DNA from: Actinomycetota bacterium
GTDB taxonomy: Bacteria > Actinomycetota > Geothermincolia > Geothermincolales > RBG-13-55-18
Reading direction: 5' to 3'
NCBI GenBank assembly: GCA_014360645.1
Contig: JACIXD010000004.1
Coordinates: 62,001 to 126,000, forward strand
DNA length: 64,000 nt
Both the position numbers and the translations under genes were made by a program. The notes beneath the pieces were generated by a model, which made no database searches, was not told the DNA's origin, and saw only the letters and a list, made by a program, of their open reading frames with translations. Shown piece after piece: positions 25,885 to 34,425 of the stretch (position 1 is the stretch's first letter; each line of letters opens with the position of its first letter).

Positions 25885-26787
25885 ATGCGCACCGCCTTCG
25901 TGTTTCCCGGGCAGGGAAGCCAGCGACCCGGCATGGCGGGCGAGGTCCTCGGGGCGGGAGACGGGGCCAGGGAGGTCTTCGTGCTCGCGAACGAGATATG
26001 CGGCTCCGATCTGGTGGAGCTGTGCGACAAGGGAGACCCGCTGCTGCTGTCCCGTACCGATTATTGCCAGATCGGCGTGGCCGCCACCTCCCTCGCATGG
26101 CTGGAGCTGCTCCGCCGACGGGGGGAGAAACCCCATGCCGTGGCCGGCCACAGCCTGGGCGAATACTGCGCCGCCTGCGCCGCAGGCTGCATGAGCGTGG
26201 AGGACTGCCTGCGGTTGGTTTGGCGTCGGGGCAAGGCCATGCTGGAGTGCTCGCGCGAGACGCCCGGGGGGATGCTCGCCCTGGTGGGTGTGGGATGGGA
26301 AGCGGCGCGAGAGCTCCTCGAGGAGTCTGGGGAGGAAGGCCGCGTGGCCTTCGCCAACCTCAACAGCGCAACCCAGGTGGTCCTGGCGGGCGACCCGGAT
26401 GACCTGCGGAACACGGCGGCAAGGCTGCGTGCGCGGGGGATCCGCTCCGTACCCCTGAAGGTCAGCGGAGCCTTTCATACCCCGGCCATGGCGAGAGCGC
26501 GTGAAGTGGTGGCGAGGTGCCTGGAAACCATGCCCCTGCGCGATCCCTCGCTCACCTTCTTCTCCGCCTTCACGGGAGAGCGGGTACGCACCGCGTCGGA
26601 GGTGGCGGAATGTCTCTCGAGCGGCATCACTTCCCCGGTGCGCTGGCTCGAGGTCCAGAGCAGACTGGTGGAAAACGGCACCGAGCGCCAGGTGGAAGTG
26701 GGGCCGGGAGACGTCCTCAGCCGCATGGGCAGCGTCGATCACCCCCATGTGCTCTTCGTGCGCGCGGCGGAGGTCACGAGTGGATAG
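25885..26787 (+). CDS. fabD: Malonyl-CoA:ACP transacylase
   Basis: A 300-residue enzyme that loads malonyl from CoA onto ACP. The N-terminal FVFPGQGSQRPGMAGE, active-site GHSLGEYCA (Ser in GHSLG), the malonyl-binding Arg segment VWRRGKAM, and the catalytic His in VSGAFHTPAM are all present. Length is standard. Its ATG is one base after the stop of the BCCP-like gene, so the two are translationally close. Confidence 0.96.
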   Translation: MRTAFVFPGQGSQRPGMAGEVLGAGDGAREVFVLANEICGSDLVELCDKGDPLLLSRTDYCQIGVAATSLAWLELLRRRGEKPHAVAGHSLGEYCAACAAGCMSVEDCLRLVWRRGKAMLECSRETPGGMLALVGVGWEAARELLEESGEEGRVAFANLNSATQVVLAGDPDDLRNTAARLRARGIRSVPLKVSGAFHTPAMARAREVVARCLETMPLRDPSLTFFSAFTGERVRTASEVAECLSSGITSPVRWLEVQSRLVENGTERQVEVGPGDVLSRMGSVDHPHVLFVRAAEVTSG

Positions 26788-26913
26788 AGGGATGGATCAC
26801 GCCCTACCGGGATCCGGGTCCGCCGCGGTCCGGAGGAAGGCCGCATCTCGGGACTCCGCCGAAGCGAGTGTGGGGGGCGCGGCCGATGCCTTCCAGAGTG
26901 AGAGGAGAACCCG

Positions 26914-28260
26914 TTGTTCAGGCGCGTGCTCATAGCCAATCGGGGCGAAGTCGCCCTGCGCATCCTGCGCACCCTCAGGGAGATGGACGTGGAGGGGGTT
27001 CTGATATGCTCCGAGTCGGACGCCCGCTTTTCCATGCCCCACGCGGTGAAGATGCTCTGTATCGGCAGCGATGACCCCGCCCACAGTTACCTCAACCCCT
27101 ACCGCATCATCAACGCGGCGGTGGCGGCGGGAACGGACGCGGTGCACCCGGGGTACGGCTTTCTCTCCGAGGACGCCACTTTCGCCCGCCTGTGCCTGGA
27201 GATGGGCCTCGCCTTCATCGGTCCCTCGCCCGAAACCCTGCGGAGCCTCGGGGACAAGGCCAGTGCCTGCAGGCTTGCGTCCGAGGTAGGCCTGCCAACC
27301 CTGCTCATGGGGGTGGCGCACGGCGAGGAGGAGGTCGCAAGGATGATGGAGATGGCTTCATGTCCCGTGGTCCTCAAGCCGGTGATGGGAGGCGGCGGGA
27401 AGGGAATCCGCGTCGTACACCGCCCCGAGGACGTGGAAGAGGCCTGGCGCCAGGCGCGCAAGGAGTCGGCCACCGGTTTCCGCGACGGCGGTATTTACGT
27501 CGAGCGCTACCTCGTCGGCGCCCGCCACCTCGAGGTCCAGGTGGCGCGCGACGCGCGGGGCAACGTCATCTCCTTCCCCCTGCGGGAATGTTCCATACAG
27601 CGCCGTCACCAGAAATGGGTCGAGGAGAGCCCCGCCCCCTCCTGCCCGGAACATCTCGAGAAAGCGCTGCGAGACGGAGCGGAAGGCCTGGCCGGGGCGT
27701 GCGGGCTGGTGGGGATAGCCACGGTGGAGTTCCTGGTGCGCGGGGAGGAGTTCTTTTTCCTGGAGGTCAATCCCCGCCTGCAGGTCGAGCACACCGTCAC
27801 CGAGATGCTCTGCGGCATGGACCTGGTGCGCGAACAGGTGCGCATCGCCTGCGGCGAGGAACTGGAAAACATCCCCATTCCCAGGGGCCACGCCATGGAG
27901 TCGAGGGTCTACGGTCACCCCCGGGGCGCGGGAGCGTGCCGACTGGACCTGCCGGGCGGAAACGGCATCCGCGTGGATGCGCCGCCGGCGGGGGCGCTCG
28001 CCGCCTCGGCGAGGTATGACGGCATGCTGGCGAAGATCTGCTCCTGGTCGCCCACGCGGGAGATGAACGTGCGCCGCATGCAGCGGGCGCTCGAAGAGAC
28101 GGAGGCCGACGGCCTGCGCACCAACCTGCCCGAACTGCGCTCCCTCCTGGAAAGCACCGCCTTCCGGCGCGGGAGATACGACCTCTCCACCCTCGAGAAG
28201 GCGGCCGGCGATGGGCCGGCCGGCCCCCTGCCGGATAAACGGTCCGCGCGGAAAGCGTGA
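26914..28260 (+). CDS. accC: Biotin carboxylase subunit of acetyl-CoA carboxylase
   Basis: A 448-residue ATP-grasp enzyme carboxylating the biotin of BCCP. It starts FRRVLIANRGEVALRI; the ATP-binding Gly-rich loop is KPVMGGGGKGIRVV; and the active-site segment FFLEVNPRLQVEHTVTE carries the family's Glu and Arg residues. A TTG start has GAGGAG eight bases upstream. The C-terminal 15 residues (after KAAGDG) are low-complexity and may be non-functional. It is not fused to a carrier domain, which agrees with separate BCCP genes on both sides. Confidence 0.95.
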   Translation: MFRRVLIANRGEVALRILRTLREMDVEGVLICSESDARFSMPHAVKMLCIGSDDPAHSYLNPYRIINAAVAAGTDAVHPGYGFLSEDATFARLCLEMGLAFIGPSPETLRSLGDKASACRLASEVGLPTLLMGVAHGEEEVARMMEMASCPVVLKPVMGGGGKGIRVVHRPEDVEEAWRQARKESATGFRDGGIYVERYLVGARHLEVQVARDARGNVISFPLRECSIQRRHQKWVEESPAPSCPEHLEKALRDGAEGLAGACGLVGIATVEFLVRGEEFFFLEVNPRLQVEHTVTEMLCGMDLVREQVRIACGEELENIPIPRGHAMESRVYGHPRGAGACRLDLPGGNGIRVDAPPAGALAASARYDGMLAKICSWSPTREMNVRRMQRALEETEADGLRTNLPELRSLLESTAFRRGRYDLSTLEKAAGDGPAGPLPDKRSARKA

Positions 28261-28453
28261 GAGGTGACGGGCGAACATGGCGGTCTTGACCGGTGGGGCG
28301 AAGCCATCGAGGACGAGAAAGAGCCGGGGGCTCGCCACGCGTTTTCGGCGGGCCGGTCTTTCCGCCGCGGGGTATCCTTCGCCCGCGGATAAGGGCCCGG
28401 AGTGGGGCGGGGACGGGGCGGGGATCGCGGCCGGATCGGGAGTGGCCTGAGCC

Positions 28454-28849
28454 ATGGACTTCCTGGAAGGCGTGGGAGAGTTCATGGCCCGGGAGGGCAT
28501 CCTGGAGCTGGAGATCCTGGACGGGGACCGCGTCATCCGGCTGCGGCGCGGCTCCCTGGAGAAACCGCCGCCCGGGGAGCAAGGGGATACGACGGTGGTC
28601 CGCGCCCCCATGGCCGGGATCCTGCGTCTCACGCCCCTTCCCGGCCAAGCGCCGTACGCTCCCGCGGGCGAGACCAGGAAGGAGAGGGAGGTGCTCTTCT
28701 GTATCGAGGCGATGAAACACCTGAACGAAGTGAGGGCCGACGGCCCGCTCCTGGTGGAGGAAGTGCTGGTCAAGGACGGTGATACGGTGCATGAAGGGCA
28801 GGCGGTCATGCGCGTGAGGATGTTGAGCCGGGAGATGGAAGAAGGGTGA
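28454..28849 (+). CDS. accB: Biotin carboxyl carrier protein
   Basis: A 131-residue carrier. The C-terminal biotinyl domain has VRAPMAGILRL and the biotin motif IEAMKHLNE, with the acceptor at Lys88. The conventional EAMKMMNE is altered to EAMKHLNE but the lysine and flanking Ala-Met are kept. The N-terminal helix and strand (MDFLEGVGEFMAREGILELEI) match AccB. It is the only canonical biotin acceptor in the window. A GC-rich gap of about 190 bp precedes it; fabH follows within five bases. Confidence 0.9.
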   Translation: MDFLEGVGEFMAREGILELEILDGDRVIRLRRGSLEKPPPGEQGDTTVVRAPMAGILRLTPLPGQAPYAPAGETRKEREVLFCIEAMKHLNEVRADGPLLVEEVLVKDGDTVHEGQAVMRVRMLSREMEEG

Positions 28850-28853
28850 GGAC

Positions 28854-29927
28854 ATGGACGGAATAACCATCGCGGCCTGCGGCAAGGGCATACCCCGCCA
28901 CTCCCTCCACAACCGGGACCTGGAGGGATTCCTGGATACCAGCCACGCCTGGATACTGTCGCGCACGGGGATCGAGGAGCGCCGGGTGGCGGATCCGGAG
29001 GAGGACAACATCTCCCTCTCCCTGGAGGCATGCCGCATGGCGCTCGAGCGGTCCGGTCTGGACGGGGGGGACGTGGACCTCATCGTCGTGGCCACCGCCA
29101 CCCCTGACCGCCTGGTGCCCTCCCTCGCCTGCACGCTGCAGCGGGAACTGGGTTCTCGAGGGCCGGCCCTGGACATCAACGCCGGGTGTTCGGGATTCGT
29201 CTACGCCCTGGTCATCGCCTTACAACTCATGCGGGGAGGGCTGGCGTCTCGCGCCCTGGTGGTGGGCACGGAGACCCTCACGCGCATCGTGGACTGGAGG
29301 GACAGGTCCACCTGCGTGATCTTCGGGGACGGGGCGGGGGCGGCGCTGCTGGCTCCCTGTCCCGCCGGCGAGGGCATCATCGCCTCCTCCCTGGACGCTC
29401 AGGGTGGAGGGGACCGGCTCATCCGCGCCGAGGGAGGCGGCGCACGTATGATGGCCTCCCTGATGGGCGGCCTCCTGCGCGAGGTTTCCTCGCTCCCCCC
29501 TCCCCTGCCCGATATCCCGCGTAGCTGGGGGGACGCTTACCCCTTCATCCGCATGGACGGCAGAGAAGTGTTCCGGTTCGCGGTCAACAAGCTGTGCGCC
29601 ACGGTGCGGGAGCTCTGCGCCGCCGCCGGGGTGAGGATGGACGACATAGCCCTCGTCATACCCCACCAGGCAAACCTGCGCATCCTCAACGCCTCCGCCG
29701 AAAGGCTCGGCTGCCCGCCGGACATCTTCTTCACCAACATCCACCGTTACGGCAACACCTCCTCCGCCTCCATCCCCATCGCGCTGGAGGAGGCCCTGCA
29801 TGCCGGCCTCATCGGGGAGGGAGACCTGGTGGTGCTGGCGGCTTTCGGGGCGGGCATGACCTGGGGAGGGGTGCTGCTGCGCTGGCACCGAGGAACGGCG
29901 ACCGGGACGGGGAGGGAGAAGGTATGA
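28854..29927 (+). CDS. fabH: Beta-ketoacyl-ACP synthase III
   Basis: A 357-residue initiating condensing enzyme joining an acyl-CoA primer to malonyl-ACP. The catalytic triad is visible: Cys112 in NAGCSGF, His271 in PHQANLRIL and Asn301 in YGNTSSASIP. It is longer than the usual 320 or so owing to an insert around residues 190-225. Its stop overlaps the fabG start (ATGA), indicating translational coupling. Confidence 0.95.
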   Translation: MDGITIAACGKGIPRHSLHNRDLEGFLDTSHAWILSRTGIEERRVADPEEDNISLSLEACRMALERSGLDGGDVDLIVVATATPDRLVPSLACTLQRELGSRGPALDINAGCSGFVYALVIALQLMRGGLASRALVVGTETLTRIVDWRDRSTCVIFGDGAGAALLAPCPAGEGIIASSLDAQGGGDRLIRAEGGGARMMASLMGGLLREVSSLPPPLPDIPRSWGDAYPFIRMDGREVFRFAVNKLCATVRELCAAAGVRMDDIALVIPHQANLRILNASAERLGCPPDIFFTNIHRYGNTSSASIPIALEEALHAGLIGEGDLVVLAAFGAGMTWGGVLLRWHRGTATGTGREKV

Positions 29928-30667
29928 GCGTGCGGGAGAGAACGGTCCTGGTGACGGGCGGCTCGCGCGGCATCGGCCGCGCCGTCGCCCTCGCCCTCGC
30001 GGAGGAGCATGGCCGGATAGCCATAAATTACCATGGCAACGACGTCGCGGCCGAGGAATGCCTCGAGCTGCTGCGCGCGAAGGGGGCGGAAGGCATGCTG
30101 CTGAAAGCGGATGTCGGCGACCCCTCGCAGGTGGATAAGATGTTCGGTCAGATCAGGGAAGCGTGGGTAGGGGTGGATATCCTGGTCAACAACGCCGGGG
30201 TACGCAGGGACGGGCTCGCCGTCAGCATGGGAGACGAGAGCTGGGAGGAGGTCATGGGGACCAACCTGCGGGGAGCCTTCTACTGCACCCGCGCCGCGTT
30301 GAGGTCCATGCTGCGCAGACGGTGGGGACGGATCATCAACATCTCCTCCGTGGCGGGGCTCAGGGGGGTCAGGGGACAGGCGAACTACTGCGCCTCCAAG
30401 GCAGGGCTCATAGGGTTGACGCGCAGCCTGGCGCAGGAGGTGGCCGGACGCGGCATCACCGTCAACGCCGTCGCCCCGGGCCTGATCGTCACGGAGATGA
30501 CCGAGGACCTGCCGCGGGAGAGCCTGGACCTCATCCTCAAGGCGATACCCATGCAGAGGGCCGGCAGGCCCGAAGAGGTCGCCGCCGTCGTAGCCTTCCT
30601 GGCCTCCGACAGCGCCTCCTACCTCACCGGGCAGGTGATCTGCATCGACGGAGGGATGCTGGGTTGA
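29924..30667 (+). CDS. fabG: 3-oxoacyl-ACP reductase
   Basis: A 247-residue short-chain dehydrogenase reducing 3-ketoacyl-ACP with NADPH. Motifs: VTGGSRGIGRAVA (cofactor), LVNNAGVRRDG, catalytic Ser in INISSVAG and YCASK for Tyr/Lys. The start overlaps the fabH stop by four bases, with GGAGGGAGAAGG upstream. It ends 17 bases before accD. Confidence 0.95.
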   Translation: MSVRERTVLVTGGSRGIGRAVALALAEEHGRIAINYHGNDVAAEECLELLRAKGAEGMLLKADVGDPSQVDKMFGQIREAWVGVDILVNNAGVRRDGLAVSMGDESWEEVMGTNLRGAFYCTRAALRSMLRRRWGRIINISSVAGLRGVRGQANYCASKAGLIGLTRSLAQEVAGRGITVNAVAPGLIVTEMTEDLPRESLDLILKAIPMQRAGRPEEVAAVVAFLASDSASYLTGQVICIDGGMLG

Positions 30668-30684
30668 GACGGCTGGGCCACGGC

Positions 30685-31500
30685 ATGGCGGAAAGGGGTC
30701 GGGGGGCCGGGACGGCATCCCTGCGCGAGCGTGCCCGCGGATTATGGACGAGGTGCGGCGGGTGCGGCCTGGAGGTGGAACGCGCGGTTCTGGAAACGGC
30801 TTTGGGGGTCTGCCCGCACTGCGGCTACCACCACCGCATGGGCGTGGGCGATCGCGTGGCCTATCTCTTCGACCCGGGGTCCTTCCTCGCCGACACAGAC
30901 GAGGTCCGCACCTCTGATCCCATATCTTTCCAGGAGGGAGCGTATCTGCGGGAGGCCCTCTCCCTTACCGGGGAAGCCATGCTCTTCGGGGAGGCCGCGG
31001 TGCTGGGAAAACCCTGCGTTGCCGCTCTCATGGACTTCTCCGTCTTCGGGGGCTCCATGGGGATTGCGGTGGGCGAGCTCTTCCGGCGCGCCTGCGCACG
31101 CAGCGTGGAGCGCGGATATCCCCTTCTGGCCGTGGCCTGTTCCGGCGGAGCGCGTGTCCAGGAGGGGACCCCGGCACTGCTGCAGATGGCCCGGGTCATG
31201 TTCGCCCTCGCCCAACTGTCCGAGGCGCGCCTGCCCTTCATATCCCTGCTCTGCGATCCCACCTCTGGGGGCGTGGCGGCGAGCTTCGCCACCGCGGCGG
31301 ACGTGATCCTGGCGGAACCCGGAGCGCTCATATGCTTCAGCGGACCCAGGGTGGTGGAGCAGACGCTGGGCATCAAGCCGCGCCCTGATTTCTCCCGCGC
31401 CGAGTCCCTCCTGGAGAGAGGGCTGGTGGACATGGTGGTGCCCCGCCGGCGACAGCGCGAGGTGATCGGGGGCCTGCTGGCATTTTTCGAAAGGAGGTGA
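30685..31500 (+). CDS. accD: Acetyl-CoA carboxylase carboxyltransferase, beta subunit
   Basis: A 271-residue partner of AccA. The N-terminal zinc ribbon is intact (Cys24, 27, 43, 46; CGGC...CPHC), followed by FDPGSFLADTDEVRTSDP, the oxyanion-hole region DFSVFGGSMGIAVGE, and GGARVQEG. The ATG is near the end of fabG; an alternative start is not needed because the zinc ribbon begins at residue 24. Stop TGA follows an AAGGAGG that belongs to no gene. Confidence 0.94.
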   Translation: MAERGRGAGTASLRERARGLWTRCGGCGLEVERAVLETALGVCPHCGYHHRMGVGDRVAYLFDPGSFLADTDEVRTSDPISFQEGAYLREALSLTGEAMLFGEAAVLGKPCVAALMDFSVFGGSMGIAVGELFRRACARSVERGYPLLAVACSGGARVQEGTPALLQMARVMFALAQLSEARLPFISLLCDPTSGGVAASFATAADVILAEPGALICFSGPRVVEQTLGIKPRPDFSRAESLLERGLVDMVVPRRRQREVIGGLLAFFERR

Positions 31501-32036
31501 GAGCGGCAGAGCAAGACGTGTGCCCGGCCCCCATGCGGACCGGCAGCGCGGGCGGCGAGGAAAGTGGGGAAGAGCCGTAGATCCCGCTCCCTCCCTTTTG
31601 CGGAGCTGCCCCGCCCCCCCATGGCGGCGCACTCGCCAGGCCTCCTGCCGGGGACGGTGACGGATGAAAACGGCACCGGGGCATGAAAGGCACCCGGAGA
31701 GCGTTCCGTCGAGAGCGGCGGATGACAAAGGCGATCGGGAGAAAGGGATGCGTCCGCCGCTCGAGATCCATGGCTCCGGCGAGATCCCCGGAATCGGCGT
31801 ATCCGGCCGGTGGGATAAATCCCTCTCGACGGGTGCGGACGGGGCACGGGCGAGAGCGCACGGGACGGATGTATCCCGGATGAAACGCACCGGTCCCGGC
31901 GAGCGGCCAAAGAGATGACCGGGCGAAGACGCATGGGACGGACATGACGCGGACGAGACCGCTGCAGGAAAGGGACGAGACGATGGCGGCCGGGTCCGGA
32001 TCGAGCCCGGCAAGCTCATAGCAGGGAGGTGGAAAG
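31501..32036. other. 535-bp gap between accD and acpP with degenerate periodic sequence
   Basis: GAGAGC/GAGATC-led blocks near 31711, 31781, 31852 and 31924 are spaced 70-73 bp apart and share scattered matches, strongest between the last two. Short phrases such as GATGAAA(A)CGCACCGG also recur (31662, 31878). The open frames here are low-complexity and unconvincing. An AGGGAGGTGGAAAG ribosome site for acpP is at the right edge. Confidence 0.4.
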
Positions 32037-32288
32037 ATGGACGAAAAAGAGGTGTTCCGGAGGGTAAGGGAGATGCTCGCGGGAAGGCAGGCCGTACCCG
32101 CGGAAGAGATCGCCTGGGACACGCGCCTGAAAGAGGACCTCGAGGTGGACTCCCTCGACCTGGTGGAGCTTTCCATGCTGGTGGAGGAGGAGTACGGCAT
32201 CGAGCTCTTCGACGAGCAGATCGGCGCCGTGAGCACGGTGGGAGACGTGGTGCGCCTGATCCTGGATAACGTATCCGCGCGGGACTGA
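32037..32288 (+). CDS. acpP: Acyl carrier protein
   Basis: An 83-residue acidic four-helix carrier. The 4'-phosphopantetheine site is Ser39 in EVDSLDLVELSM; LKEDLEVDSLD and EEEYGIELFDE are classic ACP signatures. It carries the growing acyl chain between the fab enzymes encoded around it. The ATG has GGGAGGTGG upstream. Confidence 0.96.
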   Translation: MDEKEVFRRVREMLAGRQAVPAEEIAWDTRLKEDLEVDSLDLVELSMLVEEEYGIELFDEQIGAVSTVGDVVRLILDNVSARD

Positions 32289-32608
32289 GGTCATCCCCAG
32301 CAGGCGGGCGAGCGGCTCGGCGGCGCGGGATGTCCCCGCCGCCCGCCGCTCTCCCACGGACCTCTCGCGTACGGCCCTCCGCCGGGATGGAAGAGTACGG
32401 GACGGGGTCGAAATGCGTCCCCGTCTTCCCGGCCCGTGGGAGGTTGGGACAACGACGGGACAACGGAGTGAAGGGAGAGAAGGTGAGGCGCATTCCAGCG
32501 CGGTGAGGGCGATATCGCGGGAGCACGGGTCTTTGGCGAGCGCGTGGAAGAAGGTGAGACGTATCCCTGCCCGGTGAGGGGAGGGGTATCCGAGAGAAGG
32601 GAAGGAAG
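32289..32608. repeat. Gap before fabF containing duplicated start-like minigenes
   Basis: AAGGTGAG(G/A)CG-type blocks at 32480 and 32551 (offset 71) resemble the AAGATGAGACGC of the real fabF start at 32606. Each opens a GTG minigene of seven codons (32483-32506 and 32554-32577), both reading MRRIPAR then stop, with differences at synonymous positions. Nothing is recognised in 32289-32460. Confidence 0.6.
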
Positions 32609-33919
32609 ATGAGACGCAGGGTGGTGATAACCGGACTGGGACCGGTCACCTCGCTGGGCATAGGAACGGAGGCTTTCTGGGCAGCCCTCAAGGAGGGGCG
32701 TTCGGGCATAGCGCCCATCTCCTCCTTCGATCCCGACGGGCTACCCAGCCGTATCGCCGGCGAGGTGTCCTCCCTCGAGATGAACGAATACATGGACGCC
32801 AGGGCGGCCCAGCGCATGGACCGCTTCTGTCACTTCGCGGTGGCCGGCGCACGCCTCGCCCTGGAGGACGCGGGACTCACGGCGGGGAAGGAGCTGGAGT
32901 GCGCGGGAGTGGAGCCCTCGCGTGCGGCCATCATCGTGGGCTCGGGAATCGGGGGCATGTCCACCTTGGAAAGCCAACACCGGGTGCTGATGGAGCGCGG
33001 GCACGCGCGGGTAAGCCCCTTCACCATACCCATGATCATCCCCAACATGGCGGCGGGAATCCTCGCCATCATGCTGGGATTCACGGGACCCAACCTATGC
33101 ACGGTCACCGCCTGTGCCGCCGGGGCCCACGCCATCGGCATGGCTTTCCAGCTCATCGCCGGCGGAACGGCCGACCTGTGCCTGGCGGGAGGATCCGAGG
33201 CCAGCATCACGCCGCTCTCCGTCGCCGGTTTCTGCTCCATGCGCGCCCTTTCCACGCGCAACCAGGAACCGGAGAAGGCCAGCAGGCCTTTTGATGCCCA
33301 CCGCGACGGCTTCGTCATCGCCGAGGGAGCGGGGTTGCTGGTGCTGGAGAGCCTGGAGGGAGCCCTGGCCAGAGGGGCGAGGATCTACTGCGAGCTGGCG
33401 GGCTTCGGCATGAGCTGCGATGCCCACCATATCACCGCCCCGGACCCGGAATCGCGAGGCGCGGCCCGGTGCATGCAGGAAGCCATGCGCTCCGCGGGCC
33501 TGGATCCCGGAGATATAGGCTATATCAACGCCCACGGCACCTCCACTCCCTACAACGACCGCAGCGAGACCCTGGCCATCAAGAAAGCGCTGGGGGAACA
33601 TGCCTACTCGGTCCCGGTCTCCTCCACCAAGTCCATGACCGGGCATCTGCTGGGAGCGGCTGGCGGCGTGGAGGCCATCGCCACGGCGCTGGTCCTGCAC
33701 GAGGGGGTGATCCCTCCCACCATCAACCTGGAGACGCCGGACCCGGAATGTGACCTCGATTACGTACCCGGCGAGGCGCGCGAGGTGGAGGTGGGAGCGG
33801 CGCTGAGCAACTCCTTCGGATTCGGCGGACACAACGCCTGCCTGGCCTTCAAGGCCATGGGGTCAGCCCCGGACATGGGACATCTCTCGCCCACCACCGG
33901 CACCGGTCGGGGCCTATAG
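32609..33919 (+). CDS. fabF: Beta-ketoacyl-ACP synthase II with a repeat-derived C-terminal tail
   Basis: A 436-residue elongating condensing enzyme. The triad is Cys169 (TACAAGAH), His309 (NAHGTSTPYND) and His346 (MTGHLLGAAGG). The family normally ends shortly after GFGGHNACLAFK; here the frame runs straight into the 27-bp dispersed repeat, which encodes MGSAPDMGH, and then 14 further residues to a stop. About 22 non-native residues are therefore appended. The core is intact, so activity is likely retained. It closes the fatty-acid cluster; fabZ and an enoyl reductase are absent from the window. Confidence 0.95.
   Translation: MRRRVVITGLGPVTSLGIGTEAFWAALKEGRSGIAPISSFDPDGLPSRIAGEVSSLEMNEYMDARAAQRMDRFCHFAVAGARLALEDAGLTAGKELECAGVEPSRAAIIVGSGIGGMSTLESQHRVLMERGHARVSPFTIPMIIPNMAAGILAIMLGFTGPNLCTVTACAAGAHAIGMAFQLIAGGTADLCLAGGSEASITPLSVAGFCSMRALSTRNQEPEKASRPFDAHRDGFVIAEGAGLLVLESLEGALARGARIYCELAGFGMSCDAHHITAPDPESRGAARCMQEAMRSAGLDPGDIGYINAHGTSTPYNDRSETLAIKKALGEHAYSVPVSSTKSMTGHLLGAAGGVEAIATALVLHEGVIPPTINLETPDPECDLDYVPGEAREVEVGAALSNSFGFGGHNACLAFKAMGSAPDMGHLSPTTGTGRGL
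33857..33883 (-). repeat. 27-bp dispersed repeat, copy 2, inside the fabF frame
   Basis: An exact copy, in reverse orientation on the plus strand. It replaces the expected fabF stop region and supplies codons to the tail. Confidence 0.9.
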
Positions 33920-34425
33920 CTCCGATCCCGTGAGGGATCGCGGCTTCCATTGCAGTTGCGGCCTTGTCTGCAAGGTCGGAGGCTTCGAACCTGACCCCCT
34001 TCAAACCTCGTGTCTTGACAAGTACTGCCGAATAAAAATGATATGCGTGCATGCCCCGGAGGGTTTGCCCAGCATCGAGGTAAGGCGACCCCCCTTGAAG
34101 CTGAAAACGTGATCTCTTTATAGGAACCTTTGGCCACACTCGCGCGCGGGAAGCTCTCGGTTCTCGAAGAATGAAGCTGTGCCCCCGCTCTTTATCAGTT
34201 TCAATGCTCTACGCCACCACCTTTTTCCCGAGTTAAAGGTCCTCCTGATGTGTTAGGATGAGAGCCGACGAAAAAGAACCGGTTGTGCGAATGAAAAGAG
34301 ATGCTATGAGCTTTTGAATCCATCGTCGTCCTGGCCCTTGTGGCTGCAGGATGCCGCTGACACACCCGCAAGAAGTCATGTAGAGAACGTTTCTATCCGT
34401 TTCCGCAGCAAGGAGGTTTTCCGCA
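33920..34425. other. Intergenic, about 500 bp
   Basis: No gene is recognised. GCTTCGAACCTGACCCCCTTC near 33984 resembles the end of the TGGGGTCA repeat family. The right part is AT-richer than its surroundings and ends in AAGGAGG ahead of the methyltransferase. Confidence 0.35.

Noticed and set aside
31653-31918. Small proteins between accD and acpP
   Set aside because: Arg-rich low-complexity frames that coincide with degenerate periodic DNA; no ribosome site.
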